Shown: positions 44,281 to 52,732 of the stretch, piece by piece
Numbering within the stretch: the stretch's first letter is position 1
Layout of the letters: each line of letters opens with the position of its first letter
DNA from: JAYPHU01 sp964611435
Lineage (GTDB): Bacteria; Pseudomonadota; Alphaproteobacteria; Rhodospirillales; UBA2165
DNA: 64,000 nucleotides
Assembly: GCA_964611435.1 (NCBI GenBank)
Contig: CAZSXT010000008.1
Span: forward strand, 53,748 to 117,747
Direction of reading: 5' to 3'
The notes under the pieces: model-generated
Database searches by the model: none
What the model was told of the DNA's origin: nothing
Seen by the model: only the letters and a program-made list of their open reading frames with translations
Made by a program: the position numbers and the translations under genes

Positions 44281-44793
44281 TTACTCCGCGGCCTTGATCT
44301 TGGTCCGCTTGATGTTGTCCAGGTTTTCACCTTCAAGGCGGACCAACTTGGTCGGCTTCACCCGCGCCGGGGAATGAACGTGACCGACGCCGTAGAAATG
44401 CGCATCGCCCCGGTTCATCGTATAGGTCCTATCCGGCACCACCTCGGCAGCATCTTCGCCATTAGCCGGCTTAACGATCTTCCAATCCGTCATTTCGGTT
44501 GCCCCCTCGGCCTGGCCGTAAAGCGCCCAGCTCGGACCATGATCGTGGGGCTTGCCGATGGCTTCATCACCATAAATGTGGCCGCAGATACAGAAACCCA
44601 AATCAGGGTCTTCATATAGAATCTCCCGCGGATTTTGACCGGGCTCCCGTCCGTCCAAGTGCGTAGCGACAAATTCGTCATCCACCAAGGCCTTGTTCAC
44701 CACGGCGCATAAAGCATCCTGACAGTCGGCCGGATCGGATTTACTGAGAAGGGCGCGGACCTCGTCCGCCAATTCGTCGAGTGTATAGGACAT
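44281..44793 (-). CDS. Cupin-like metal-binding protein
   Basis: A 170-residue single-domain protein. GKPHDHGPSWALYGQAEGATEMTDW resembles cupin motif 1 (HxH, later Glu), and GDAHFYGVGHVHSP resembles motif 2, as in cysteine-dioxygenase-like proteins. It probably binds iron or another divalent metal (inference). It is convergent with the DUF2628 gene, and no operon partner is visible. Confidence 0.65.
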   Translation of the reverse strand: MSYTLDELADEVRALLSKSDPADCQDALCAVVNKALVDDEFVATHLDGREPGQNPREILYEDPDLGFCICGHIYGDEAIGKPHDHGPSWALYGQAEGATEMTDWKIVKPANGEDAAEVVPDRTYTMNRGDAHFYGVGHVHSPARVKPTKLVRLEGENLDNIKRTKIKAAE

Positions 44794-45062
44794 TACTGAC
44801 CTCTCTGGTTCCTACAATTTCGCATGAGGCTTGCGTTGAATAGCCGGCGCAAATTTATCGCCCATGATTTTACATGTCCAGATTGGAAAACCTGACTTCG
44901 CCGGTCGGGAACTCCAGATTGTGGCTCGCATTTCTCCCATAATCAGCTATAAAGATGCGCTCTTCGGGATCGAGATCGCTCTTTTGTTTCTTTCCCGATA
45001 TTCCATGGTTGGTCCGGCGGCGAGGTGCCGCAGGAAAACCCGGTTTCTTTTGGGAGGATTCC

Positions 45063-46103
45063 ATGCTCAAGAAATTTTCCGTGTTAACTCTGTCCGGTGC
45101 CGTCCTGGCGGCCATGTCGCTCACCAGCACGCCCGCGCAGTCTCAGTCGGTGACCCTGAAATGGCACACGTTCGTGCCGCCGGTCGCCAACCCGTCCAAG
45201 TTTTATAAGCCTTGGGCGGCTAAAATCGCCAAAGAATCTGGTGGCAAGCTGAAGATTCAGCTCTTCTGGACGATGCAGTTGGGTGGCAAGCCGACCCAGT
45301 TGCTGGATCAAGCCAAGGACGGCGTCGTTGATATCATCTGGGGTCTGCCTGGTTTTACCCCCGGTCGTATGCCGCGGGTCGAGCCGTTTGAGCTCCCCTT
45401 CATTCACAAGGACCCGCTCTCCACGACCCTGGCGCTCCAGGATTTCCAGGAAAAACACCTGGGCCCGGACCTGAAAGACTATCACCCGCTTCTGCTGCAC
45501 GTGCACGCGGGCTTCCTGTTCCAGACCAAAAAGCCGGTTCTGAAACTTGAAGACCTCAAGGGCATGAAAATCCGTGCCGCATCCCGTGGCGGCGTCTGGA
45601 TGTTGGAAGCTTTTGGCGCTACCGGCGTCGGCATGCCGCTTCCGCGTATTCCGCAGGCTCTTTCCAAGGGTGTCATCGACGGCGTGACATTGCCGTATGA
45701 AATTGCGCCGGCGGTAAAGACCCAGGATCTGGTCAGCCACTTCTCTGAATTGGCCGGCGACCAGCCGCGGCTTGGAACCAACATCTTCACGCTTCTGATG
45801 AACAAGAAAAAGTATCAGAGCCTGCCTGCCGATCTGAAACGGGTTTTGGACGCCAACTCCGGCCGCAATGTGGCCAAGTGGGCCGGCGAGACCTGGGCCC
45901 AGATCGAGGAACCCGGCAAGAAGGTTGTCGCTTCAAAGAAGAAGAACAAGTTCCACACGATCTCCGTGGCCGAGGGTGACCGTATGAAGAAAGCCGCTCA
46001 GCCGGTCTATGACCGCTGGTTTGCTGAAATGAAGAAAATCGGTGTTGATGGTCCGGCGCTCCTGAGTGACGCCAAGGCCATGATCGACAAGTACTCGAAG
46101 TAG
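45063..46103 (+). CDS. TRAP transporter substrate-binding protein (DctP family)
   Basis: A 346-residue periplasmic protein. A signal peptide ends at about residue 28 (TPAQSQS). The DctP fold is clear: LKWHTFVPPVANPSKFY, LKIQLFW, LGLPGF-type WGLPGFTPGR, and LKGMKIRAASR with the conserved carboxylate-binding Arg. The ATG at 45063 has GGGAGG seven bases upstream; the longer frame to 44955 is rejected. It is first of a three-gene TRAP operon. The substrate is not predictable from sequence; organic acids are typical. Confidence 0.93.
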   Translation: MLKKFSVLTLSGAVLAAMSLTSTPAQSQSVTLKWHTFVPPVANPSKFYKPWAAKIAKESGGKLKIQLFWTMQLGGKPTQLLDQAKDGVVDIIWGLPGFTPGRMPRVEPFELPFIHKDPLSTTLALQDFQEKHLGPDLKDYHPLLLHVHAGFLFQTKKPVLKLEDLKGMKIRAASRGGVWMLEAFGATGVGMPLPRIPQALSKGVIDGVTLPYEIAPAVKTQDLVSHFSELAGDQPRLGTNIFTLLMNKKKYQSLPADLKRVLDANSGRNVAKWAGETWAQIEEPGKKVVASKKKNKFHTISVAEGDRMKKAAQPVYDRWFAEMKKIGVDGPALLSDAKAMIDKYSK

Positions 46104-46137
46104 TAATGGCTGTTGCTGTCTAACGGCGGCATCATTC

Positions 46138-46692
46138 ATGGCAGAACAAATCGAAAATAGCGCCCGGCCCACGGATCCCGTGGGCCGGGTTCTTTTCCGC
46201 ATTTGCTGGTTTGCTGCTGTCTGCGGCGGGGTCGTATTGACCTGCGTGGCCTTATTGACCACGGTCAGCGTGTTCGGCCGAAAATTTTTGGACGCGCCGG
46301 TTCCCGGCGATTTTGAACTTGTCGCCATCGGCACAGGGCTCGCCGTGTTTGCGTGCCTGCCCTATTGTCAATTAATGCGCGGCAATGTGCTGGTGGACTT
46401 CTTTATGGAAAAAGCGCCTGTCCGCGCCAAGACATTCGCGGATATATGCGCATCTGTCATTTATTTGTGCGTGGGTTCCATGCTGACCTGGCGCATGTAT
46501 TTCGGCGCGTGGGACATGTACAACGCCAACGAGGTCTCCATGACCATCGGGTTTCCGCGCTGGACCACGTTCCCGATCTCTATCGTCCTGATGGCGCTTT
46601 TGGTGACCGTTATTGTTTACACATTAGGCCGCAGCATCGCCGAGTATAAGGCCGGACGGTATTTCAATGACCAGTCTGGGCATATCGGATGA
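46138..46692 (+). CDS. TRAP transporter small permease (DctQ family)
   Basis: A 184-residue four-TM protein. VFGRKFLDAPVPGDFELVAIGTG is the DctQ signature. It assembles with the large permease into the Na+-driven transporter. Overlaps the DctM gene by 4 bp (ATGA). Confidence 0.93.
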   Translation: MAEQIENSARPTDPVGRVLFRICWFAAVCGGVVLTCVALLTTVSVFGRKFLDAPVPGDFELVAIGTGLAVFACLPYCQLMRGNVLVDFFMEKAPVRAKTFADICASVIYLCVGSMLTWRMYFGAWDMYNANEVSMTIGFPRWTTFPISIVLMALLVTVIVYTLGRSIAEYKAGRYFNDQSGHIG

Positions 46693-48014
46693 GCGAGTTT
46701 GAAATCGGCATTTGGGGCTTTGTCGTCCTACTGGGCCTCCTGGCGGTCCGTATTCCCATCGGCGTGGCGATGCTCTCCGTCGGCATGGTCGGTTATTACC
46801 TAATTGCTGGCGAAATCGCGCTCCTAAGTTATTTAAAAACGGAAACCTACTGGCGGTTCACGTCCGACGCCCTGTCCGTCGTACCCCTGTTCATCCTGAT
46901 GGGACAGTTCGCGGCCAAGGCCGGTCTCAGCCAGGCGCTGTTCAACGCCGCCAATGTGTGGCTCGGCCATTACCGAGGCGGCGTCGCCATGGCTGCCGTG
47001 GGCGGTTGCGCCGGCTTCGGCGCTATCACCGGGTCATCCCTCGCCACGGCGGCGACCATGGGACAAGTCGCGCTTCCGGAGCTTCGCCGTTTCAACTATT
47101 CTGGCTCACTCGCCACCGGCGCTCTGGCGGCCGGCGGCACGCTGGGCATTCTCATTCCACCGTCATTGGTCCTGATCATTTACGCGGTGATGGTGGAGGC
47201 CAACGTCGCCACGCTGTTCCAGGCCGCGTTTATTCCGGGCATCTTGGCGGCGCTCGGATACATCGCCGCGATCGCCATCGTTGTCCGCATTGACCCGAAA
47301 GCGGGACCCGCCGGCGACCGCCAGTCTTCGGCAGTCAAGTGGGCGGCTCTGTTGGATATTTGGCCGGTTCTTGTCATCTTCCTCTTGGTCATGGGCGGCA
47401 TCTACGCCGGTATTTTCACACCGACCGAAGGCGCCGGCGTCGGCGCGGTCGGCACGTTCCTGATCGCCGTCACCAAAGGTGGCATGCGCCTGCAGGGTTT
47501 TCTCGACGCCTTGGTAAGCACCGGCCAGACCACCGCCATGATCTTTTTGATTCTTCTGGGCGCGGCGATCTTCAATGCCTTCTTGGGCTTCTCTCAACTG
47601 CCCAATCTGGCCGCCGACTTCTTCCAGAATTCCGGCCTGTCGCCGTTTTCAATACTTCTCGGCATGATCGTCCTCTATATCTTGCTCGGCTTTGTCATGG
47701 ATTCCCTCTCCATGATCCTGCTGACGGTGCCGATCTTCTGGCCGATCATCGCCGGGTTGGATTTGGGCCTCGAGGCGGAGGATCTGAAACTCTGGTTCGG
47801 CATTATCTCCCTGATCGTCGTGGAGATGGGACTGATCACGCCGCCGGTCGGTCTCAACGTCTTTGTCATTAATTCAATGGCCAAGGATGTGCCGATGATC
47901 GAGACCTTCAAGGGCGTCATCCCGTTCATCACCTCGGACTTTATCCGGGTTGCAATTATCGTGGCACTGCCGTCGATCACCCTGGTGTTGCCGCACCTTC
48001 TGCAGGTGGAATGA
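46689..48014 (+). CDS. TRAP transporter large permease (DctM family)
   Basis: A 441-residue permease with about 12-14 TM segments. GGCAGFGAITGSSLATAATMG, GGTLGILIPPSLVLIIY and the second-half repeat VEMGLITPPVGLNVFVIN are the DctM hallmarks. Completes the TRAP operon. Confidence 0.95.
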   Translation: MSEFEIGIWGFVVLLGLLAVRIPIGVAMLSVGMVGYYLIAGEIALLSYLKTETYWRFTSDALSVVPLFILMGQFAAKAGLSQALFNAANVWLGHYRGGVAMAAVGGCAGFGAITGSSLATAATMGQVALPELRRFNYSGSLATGALAAGGTLGILIPPSLVLIIYAVMVEANVATLFQAAFIPGILAALGYIAAIAIVVRIDPKAGPAGDRQSSAVKWAALLDIWPVLVIFLLVMGGIYAGIFTPTEGAGVGAVGTFLIAVTKGGMRLQGFLDALVSTGQTTAMIFLILLGAAIFNAFLGFSQLPNLAADFFQNSGLSPFSILLGMIVLYILLGFVMDSLSMILLTVPIFWPIIAGLDLGLEAEDLKLWFGIISLIVVEMGLITPPVGLNVFVINSMAKDVPMIETFKGVIPFITSDFIRVAIIVALPSITLVLPHLLQVE

Positions 48015-48142
48015 CGCTGCGGGCCGATTTGGCCTGATTTCGCTAAATTTTTCAGTCTCGCGGAATAACCGCCGACCTCAAACATTTATGAAGTGTTGCG
48101 GGAATTGCCTGCACCCACCAAACCTTTACAAGGAGTCCACTT

Positions 48143-48388
48143 ATGTTGAGATTAGTTGCCATCGCCGCCGCTGCGGCTTTTGTCTTTACCGCTGCCGCCA
48201 ACATCGGCGCTGCCGAGGCCGCCGGCCACAGCCAGATGAAAAAAGACAGCATGATGAAAAAAGACAAGATGATGAAGAAAGACACCATGTCCAAAGGCGA
48301 CATGATGAAGGACGAGAAGTCCATGAAGAAAGACGCCATGATGAAAAAAGAAGAGATGATGAAAAAAGACAAGATGATGAAGAAGTAG
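48143..48388 (+). CDS. Secreted MXKDX-repeat protein
   Basis: An 81-residue protein with a signal peptide (about 1-27, AEAAG) and a mature part made almost entirely of Met, Lys and Asp/Glu (MKKDSMMKKDKMMKKD...). It matches the 'pentapeptide MXKDX repeat' family of small exported alphaproteobacterial proteins. Their role is unknown; Met-rich tracts can bind copper, or take up oxidants (inference). It is 34 bp before an ECF sigma factor and its anti-sigma, so it may be the main regulon member. AAGGAG precedes the ATG. Confidence 0.85.
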   Translation: MLRLVAIAAAAAFVFTAAANIGAAEAAGHSQMKKDSMMKKDKMMKKDTMSKGDMMKDEKSMKKDAMMKKEEMMKKDKMMKK

Positions 48389-48422
48389 GCTCTTTTTTCG
48401 TCGCATGAGAACATAGTGAAGC

Positions 48423-48521
48423 ATGGACAAACGTAACGCTCTGATGACCGAACTTCCGCATTTGATGCGGTATTCCCGGGCGCTGACCCGGGATGCCGAC
48501 GCTGCGGACGACTTGTTATAG
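48423..48521 (+). pseudogene. ECF sigma factor 5' segment ending in an in-frame amber codon
   Basis: ATG 48423 starts a typical ECF sigma-2 region: LMRYSRALTRDADAADDLL, then TAG at 48519-48521 (codon 33), then DCVSRALSKLHLF in the same frame. Relatives have Gln at this place (LLQD or LVQE), so CAG to TAG is the likely change. The stop lies in the core-binding part of sigma-2. Confidence 0.85.
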
Positions 48522-48929
48522 GACTGTGTCAGCAGGGCTTTGTCCAAGCTTCACTTGTTCAAACAAGGCACCAACATGCGCGCTTGGGCATTCACCGTGA
48601 TGCATAACATCCACGCCCAGAACATGCGCCGATTGGGCCGCCGGATGGACAAAACCTCGCTGGAACCGGAAATGGAAGAACGGCACGGCACCGATGCAAG
48701 CCAAATGGATACGATGGCGTTGCGCGATCTCGACAGGGCGCTTGGCCGCCTGACAGACGATCAGCGCGCTGTGCTGTTGCTGGTCGGGTTGGAGGATATG
48801 TCTTACGCGGAAACGGCCGAAATCCTCGAGATTCCCGTCGGCACCGTCATGTCGCGGCTGGCCCGGGGCCGGGAACGGCTCAAGAAAATCATGGATGGGC
48901 AGGAGCCCATGCTGCGGAGTGTCCAATGA
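48522..48929 (+). CDS. ECF RNA polymerase sigma factor, main part
   Basis: Continuing in frame after the amber codon: the rest of sigma-2 (DCVSRALSKLHLF, NMRAWAFTVMHNIHAQ) and sigma-4 (ALGRLTDDQRAVLLLVGLEDMSYAETAEIL, helix-turn-helix IPVGTVMSRLARGRERL). The complete protein would be 168 residues, normal for the family. A start inside this stretch (for example TTG 48540) would lose half of sigma-2. Its stop overlaps the anti-sigma start (ATGATGA), indicating coupled translation. Reads as a stress regulator of the MXKDX protein and itself (inference). Confidence 0.88.
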   Translation, partial: DCVSRALSKLHLFKQGTNMRAWAFTVMHNIHAQNMRRLGRRMDKTSLEPEMEERHGTDASQMDTMALRDLDRALGRLTDDQRAVLLLVGLEDMSYAETAEILEIPVGTVMSRLARGRERLKKIMDGQEPMLRSVQ

Positions 48930-49723
48930 TGAGCACGGAGACGCCCATGGAACGCCCCACCGATAGCGAACTGCACGCCTATTTGGACGGCGAGCTGGAC
49001 CAGGCGGACGTGACCGCCCTTGAAGGCTGGCTCGCCGGACATCCCGAAGACGCCGCCAAGGTGCATGCGTTCAAGTTGCAGAAAATTCAGATGCATCAGC
49101 TCTATGATGCGCACCTCGACGCGGCTGTCCCCGACAGCGTGACCGAACTGTTCAAGGACCCCGAACCGCGCCAATGGCTGCCCGGCTGGCGGCAGATTGC
49201 GGCGGGCATTGCGCTATTGATCATCGGCGGCGCCACCGGCTGGGGCGTCACCCAATACGGCGACGGCGGCGCCAACCAAGCCCGGGAAAACCAATTCGTC
49301 CGCCGGGCGTTAGACGCTCACGTGGTCTATGCCCACGACACCAACCAGCCGGTAGAACTGCGCAGCACGGAACAAAAGCGCCTGATCAATTGGCTATCGG
49401 ATCGGCTCGGCCACAAATTGATGACGCCGGACCTGGCCGGCAAGGGTTTTCACCTGATCGGTGGGCGGTTAGTCAATGACCAGAATATGCCGGCGGCATT
49501 GTTCATGTATGAAGACAAAGTCGGCAAGCGAGTGACGCTTTATGTGCGGCCCGGCATGGTCGGCGGCAATACCAAGTTCCGCTTCATTGCCGAGCACGGC
49601 ATGGTCGCGTTCTACTGGACCAACGGCCCGCTCACGTATGCGCTGACCGGCGAAATGCCGCGCAACGCGCTCTTGATGCTGGCGCAGATGATCCACGACG
49701 ACATCTCGGCGGCGAGTAGCTGA
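48926..49723 (+). CDS. Anti-sigma factor, membrane-bound
   Basis: A 265-residue protein. The N-terminal cytoplasmic part (SELHAYLDGELDQADVTALEGWLAGHPE) matches anti-sigma/zinc-finger-like domains, though the ZAS Cys motif is absent. A TM helix follows (about 85-107, IAAGIALLIIGGATGWGV), then a periplasmic domain of about 150 residues with the pattern of transmembrane anti-sigma factors of the ChrR/RsiW-like kind. It overlaps the ECF gene and should sequester it. Confidence 0.85.
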   Translation: MMSTETPMERPTDSELHAYLDGELDQADVTALEGWLAGHPEDAAKVHAFKLQKIQMHQLYDAHLDAAVPDSVTELFKDPEPRQWLPGWRQIAAGIALLIIGGATGWGVTQYGDGGANQARENQFVRRALDAHVVYAHDTNQPVELRSTEQKRLINWLSDRLGHKLMTPDLAGKGFHLIGGRLVNDQNMPAALFMYEDKVGKRVTLYVRPGMVGGNTKFRFIAEHGMVAFYWTNGPLTYALTGEMPRNALLMLAQMIHDDISAASS

Positions 49724-49751
49724 GGGCTGAACGACGCCTCTAACCACCAAA

Positions 49752-49846
49752 GCGTCACCCCCGAATTGGCGAAGCCAAGTCTCGGGGGACCATTGGCATG
49801 GATTGCATGGTTCCCCGACAACTGCTGCGCAGGTCGGGGACGACGC
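49752..49846. repeat. Intergenic repeat element A, copy 2
   Basis: About 95 bp bounded by GCGTCACCCCCGA and the inverted TCGGGGACGACGC. Contains CCCCCGA / TCGGGGG and CCCCGAC / GTCGGGG hairpins. Ends and order match copy 1 at 37579-37685, while the middle differs. Confidence 0.7.
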
Positions 49847-49891
49847 AAATTAGGGATGGGGAAAGTTGGGCCACTGAGCCGGCTGATGATT

Positions 49892-50015
49892 CAACATGGG
49901 TCCACGGGTCACGCCTTCGGCGGCCCGTGGATGACTAATCTTTTTTGCAATTAAACACCTAGTCATGCGCGGACCGGGGGGCAAAGCCGCCCGTGATCCG
50001 CGTACCCATGTTCAA
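49892..50015. repeat. Intergenic repeat element B, copy 2 (double hairpin)
   Basis: The first 48 bp are identical to 37740-37787. The second hairpin uses GCGCGGA (49967-49973) and TCCGCGT (49997-50003): the inner G-C pair of copy 1 is replaced by A-T, so the stem is kept. Outer ends AACATGGGT and ACCCATGTT form an inverted repeat enclosing the whole element. Confidence 0.75.
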
Positions 50016-50028
50016 TCCCACTCCCGCG

Positions 50029-51876
50029 TCACTCCGCCTGGGTCACATCCCGGACCGCGCCACGGGACGCGCTGGTGGTCAGCGCCGCATAGGCCCGAAG
50101 CGCCGGCGATACCTGTCGGGTGCGCTTTTCCTTCGGCTTCCAACCTGATCCGTTGAGCTGGTTTTGAGCGGTGCGCCGCTCGGCCAGCACCGCGTCATCG
50201 ACCATGACATTTAGCTTCCGGTTGGGGATGTCGATCTCGATCCTGTCACCTTCCTCAATCAGACCAATGGCGCCGCCTTCCGCCGCCTCTGGCGAGATGT
50301 GGCCGATGGAGAGTCCCGAAGAACCGCCGGAGAACCGGCCGTCGGTGATCAGTGCGCATTCCTTACCGATCCCCATGGATTTGAGATAGCTGGTCGGATA
50401 GAGCATTTCCTGCATGCCCGGCCCGCCCTTGGGTCCTTCGTAGCGGATCACCACCACGTCGCCGGGGACGATTTCGCCGCCCAGGATACTGTCGCAGGCG
50501 CTGTCCTGGCTTTCAAAGATGCGCGCCCGGCCGGTAAAGGTCAGGATGGATGAATCCACGCCCGCCGTCTTCACGATGCAGCCTTCCTCGGCGATATTGC
50601 CGTAAAGCACCGCCAAGCCGCCGTCCGGACTGTAGGCGTTTTCCACCGTGCGGATGCAACCATTGTCCCGATCCAGGTCCAGATTGTCGTAGCGCTTGGA
50701 CTGGCTGAAGGCGACCTGGGTCGGCACGCCGCCGGGGGCGGCCCGGTAGAACTGGCCCACGTCGGTATTGTCATTGCGGACCACGTCCCAGTTGTCGATG
50801 GCGTCGCCGATGGTCTTGGCATAGACCGTCGGTACACTACGATCGATCAGCCCGCCCCTATCCAACTCACCCATGATGGCCATGATGCCGCCGGCGCGGT
50901 GGACGTCTTCCATATGATAGTCCTGGGTGCTCGGCGCGACCTTGCAGATGTGCGGCACGACGCGCGACAGCCGGTCGATATCGTCCATGGTGAAGTCGAT
51001 CCCGCCTTCCTGAGCGATGGCCAATAAGTGCAGCACCGTGTTAGTGGACCCGCCCATGGCGATATCCAGGGTCATGGCGTTCTCGAACCCGGCCTTGCCG
51101 ACGCTGCGCGGCAGCACGGACTCATCGTTTTCCTTGTAGTAGCGCCGGGCGATATCCACGGCATGACGGCCTGCCTGTAGGAACAGTTCCTTCCGGTCGG
51201 CGTGGGTGGCGAGCATGCTGCCATTTCCGGGCAGACCCAGGCCCAAAGCTTCGGCCAGGCAGTTCATGGAGTTTGCGGTAAACATACCCGAACACGATCC
51301 GCAGGTCGGACAGGCGGAGCGTTCATATTCTTCCGCCAGTTCGTCACTGACATTCGGGTTGGCGCCCTGGATCATCGCATCGATCAGATCAATGGATTGG
51401 GTCTTTCCGTCGATGACGATCTTGCCCGCTTCCATCGGCCCGCCGGAGACGAAGACGACAGGGATGTTCAGCCGGAACGCCGCCATCAGCATGCCGGGCG
51501 TAATCTTGTCGCAGTTGGAGATGCAGACCATGGCGTCGGCGCAATGGGCGTTGACCATGTACTCAACAGAATCCGCGATGATCTCCCGGGAGGGTAGAGA
51601 ATAAAGCATGCCGTCATGACCCATCGCGATGCCGTCATCCACCGCAATGGTGTTAAATTCCTTGGCGACGCCGCCGGCTTTCTCCACCTCGCGGGCGACC
51701 AACTGGCCCAGGTCCTGGAGATGAACATGGCCCGGCACAAATTGGGTGAAGGAGTTGGAAATGGCGATAATCGGCTTGCCGAAATCTTCATCGGTCATGC
51801 CGGTGGCGCGCCATAATCCGCGGGCGCCCGCCATATTGCGGCCATGGGTTGACGTCTTGGAACGAAGTTCCGGCAT
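50029..51876 (-). CDS. ilvD: Dihydroxy-acid dehydratase
   Basis: A 615-residue Fe-S enzyme of valine, leucine and isoleucine synthesis. Cluster and substrate motifs: CISNCDKITPGMLMA, CPTCGSCSGMFTANSMNCL and GGSTNTVLHLLAIA. Length and end match the E. coli type. The ATG at 51876 is preceded by GGGAGGA. The leader holds a CCCTGC / GCAGGG hairpin (around 51925-51940) that could influence expression. Monocistronic. Confidence 0.96.
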   Translation of the reverse strand: MPELRSKTSTHGRNMAGARGLWRATGMTDEDFGKPIIAISNSFTQFVPGHVHLQDLGQLVAREVEKAGGVAKEFNTIAVDDGIAMGHDGMLYSLPSREIIADSVEYMVNAHCADAMVCISNCDKITPGMLMAAFRLNIPVVFVSGGPMEAGKIVIDGKTQSIDLIDAMIQGANPNVSDELAEEYERSACPTCGSCSGMFTANSMNCLAEALGLGLPGNGSMLATHADRKELFLQAGRHAVDIARRYYKENDESVLPRSVGKAGFENAMTLDIAMGGSTNTVLHLLAIAQEGGIDFTMDDIDRLSRVVPHICKVAPSTQDYHMEDVHRAGGIMAIMGELDRGGLIDRSVPTVYAKTIGDAIDNWDVVRNDNTDVGQFYRAAPGGVPTQVAFSQSKRYDNLDLDRDNGCIRTVENAYSPDGGLAVLYGNIAEEGCIVKTAGVDSSILTFTGRARIFESQDSACDSILGGEIVPGDVVVIRYEGPKGGPGMQEMLYPTSYLKSMGIGKECALITDGRFSGGSSGLSIGHISPEAAEGGAIGLIEEGDRIEIDIPNRKLNVMVDDAVLAERRTAQNQLNGSGWKPKEKRTRQVSPALRAYAALTTSASRGAVRDVTQAE

Positions 51877-52000
51877 TGTCTTATCCTCCCAATGCGAAAA
51901 TCTGTTTTGGTCCCAGGTCCCTGCCCGGCAGGGTCAAATTCAGGGCGCTATACATACAACCGGATGTCTCAAAGTTCTAGGGGTGAGTTCTATTGTTGAG

Positions 52001-52585
52001 TCACATCTTTCCCAGTGGCCCTTTGGTCATTTCTTCCAGGGTTTCTTCAAGTTCCTTGAGACGTTTTTCCAGATCGATGTCGAGCTGCGCCAATTGCCGG
52101 TCGAAGCGGAAAACCCGCGTCAGGTGATCCCGCCGGCGGCTCACCTGATAATAATTGTCGAGCCGGCGCACGCCCCAGAACCCCAAGACCGCCAGCATCA
52201 CTGCGCCGGCCAAAATCAGTATGAGCGCCGCGGTCTGCCGGTCGGGCGCGGCATCTGCCGCCAAGACGGTGCCCCACACACCAATGGTCAGCAACGACGC
52301 CGCGCCGATTGTCAGGCCGCGGGTGACAAACCTATGGTCCTGCCGCCAGTGGCGTTCCGCATCCCGAATGGCGTTGGCCACCTCAAACATGGCTAATTCC
52401 TGCCATTTCTTGAAGTTGATGCCGCCCTTCTCCGTCTTACCTTCACGGATGAATTGCTCCAGGCGCTTGACGATCACATCCGCGCGCTCATGGGGCGTCG
52501 GGTTCTTGCCCAGCCAGAACTCCGAATAATCTGTTGGCTCCAGGTTGGATGGCGAAGGCGGTTGATCCTTATTTTCCTTGTTCAT
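52001..52585 (-). CDS. Hypothetical two-TM membrane protein
   Basis: A 194-residue protein with a hydrophilic N-terminal 95 residues, two TM helices (about 95-112 and 120-140) and a charged, probably coiled-coil C-terminus (QLDIDLEKRLKELEETLEEM). I do not recognise the family. It lies 124 bp upstream of ilvD on the same strand. Confidence 0.65.
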   Translation of the reverse strand: MNKENKDQPPSPSNLEPTDYSEFWLGKNPTPHERADVIVKRLEQFIREGKTEKGGINFKKWQELAMFEVANAIRDAERHWRQDHRFVTRGLTIGAASLLTIGVWGTVLAADAAPDRQTAALILILAGAVMLAVLGFWGVRRLDNYYQVSRRRDHLTRVFRFDRQLAQLDIDLEKRLKELEETLEEMTKGPLGKM

Positions 52586-52732
52586 GGGCCGAGTCTGCCG
52601 AAAAACGCAAAAAAAAAGAGAGAATCTAGAGTGTTTCCACCGAATTGATCACCGGCGGACCAGTTTGCGATGCATCATGCTCGTACTACACTAGACTAGC
52701 CTTCCGTCCACCCCACACGCCGACGAAGTTAT

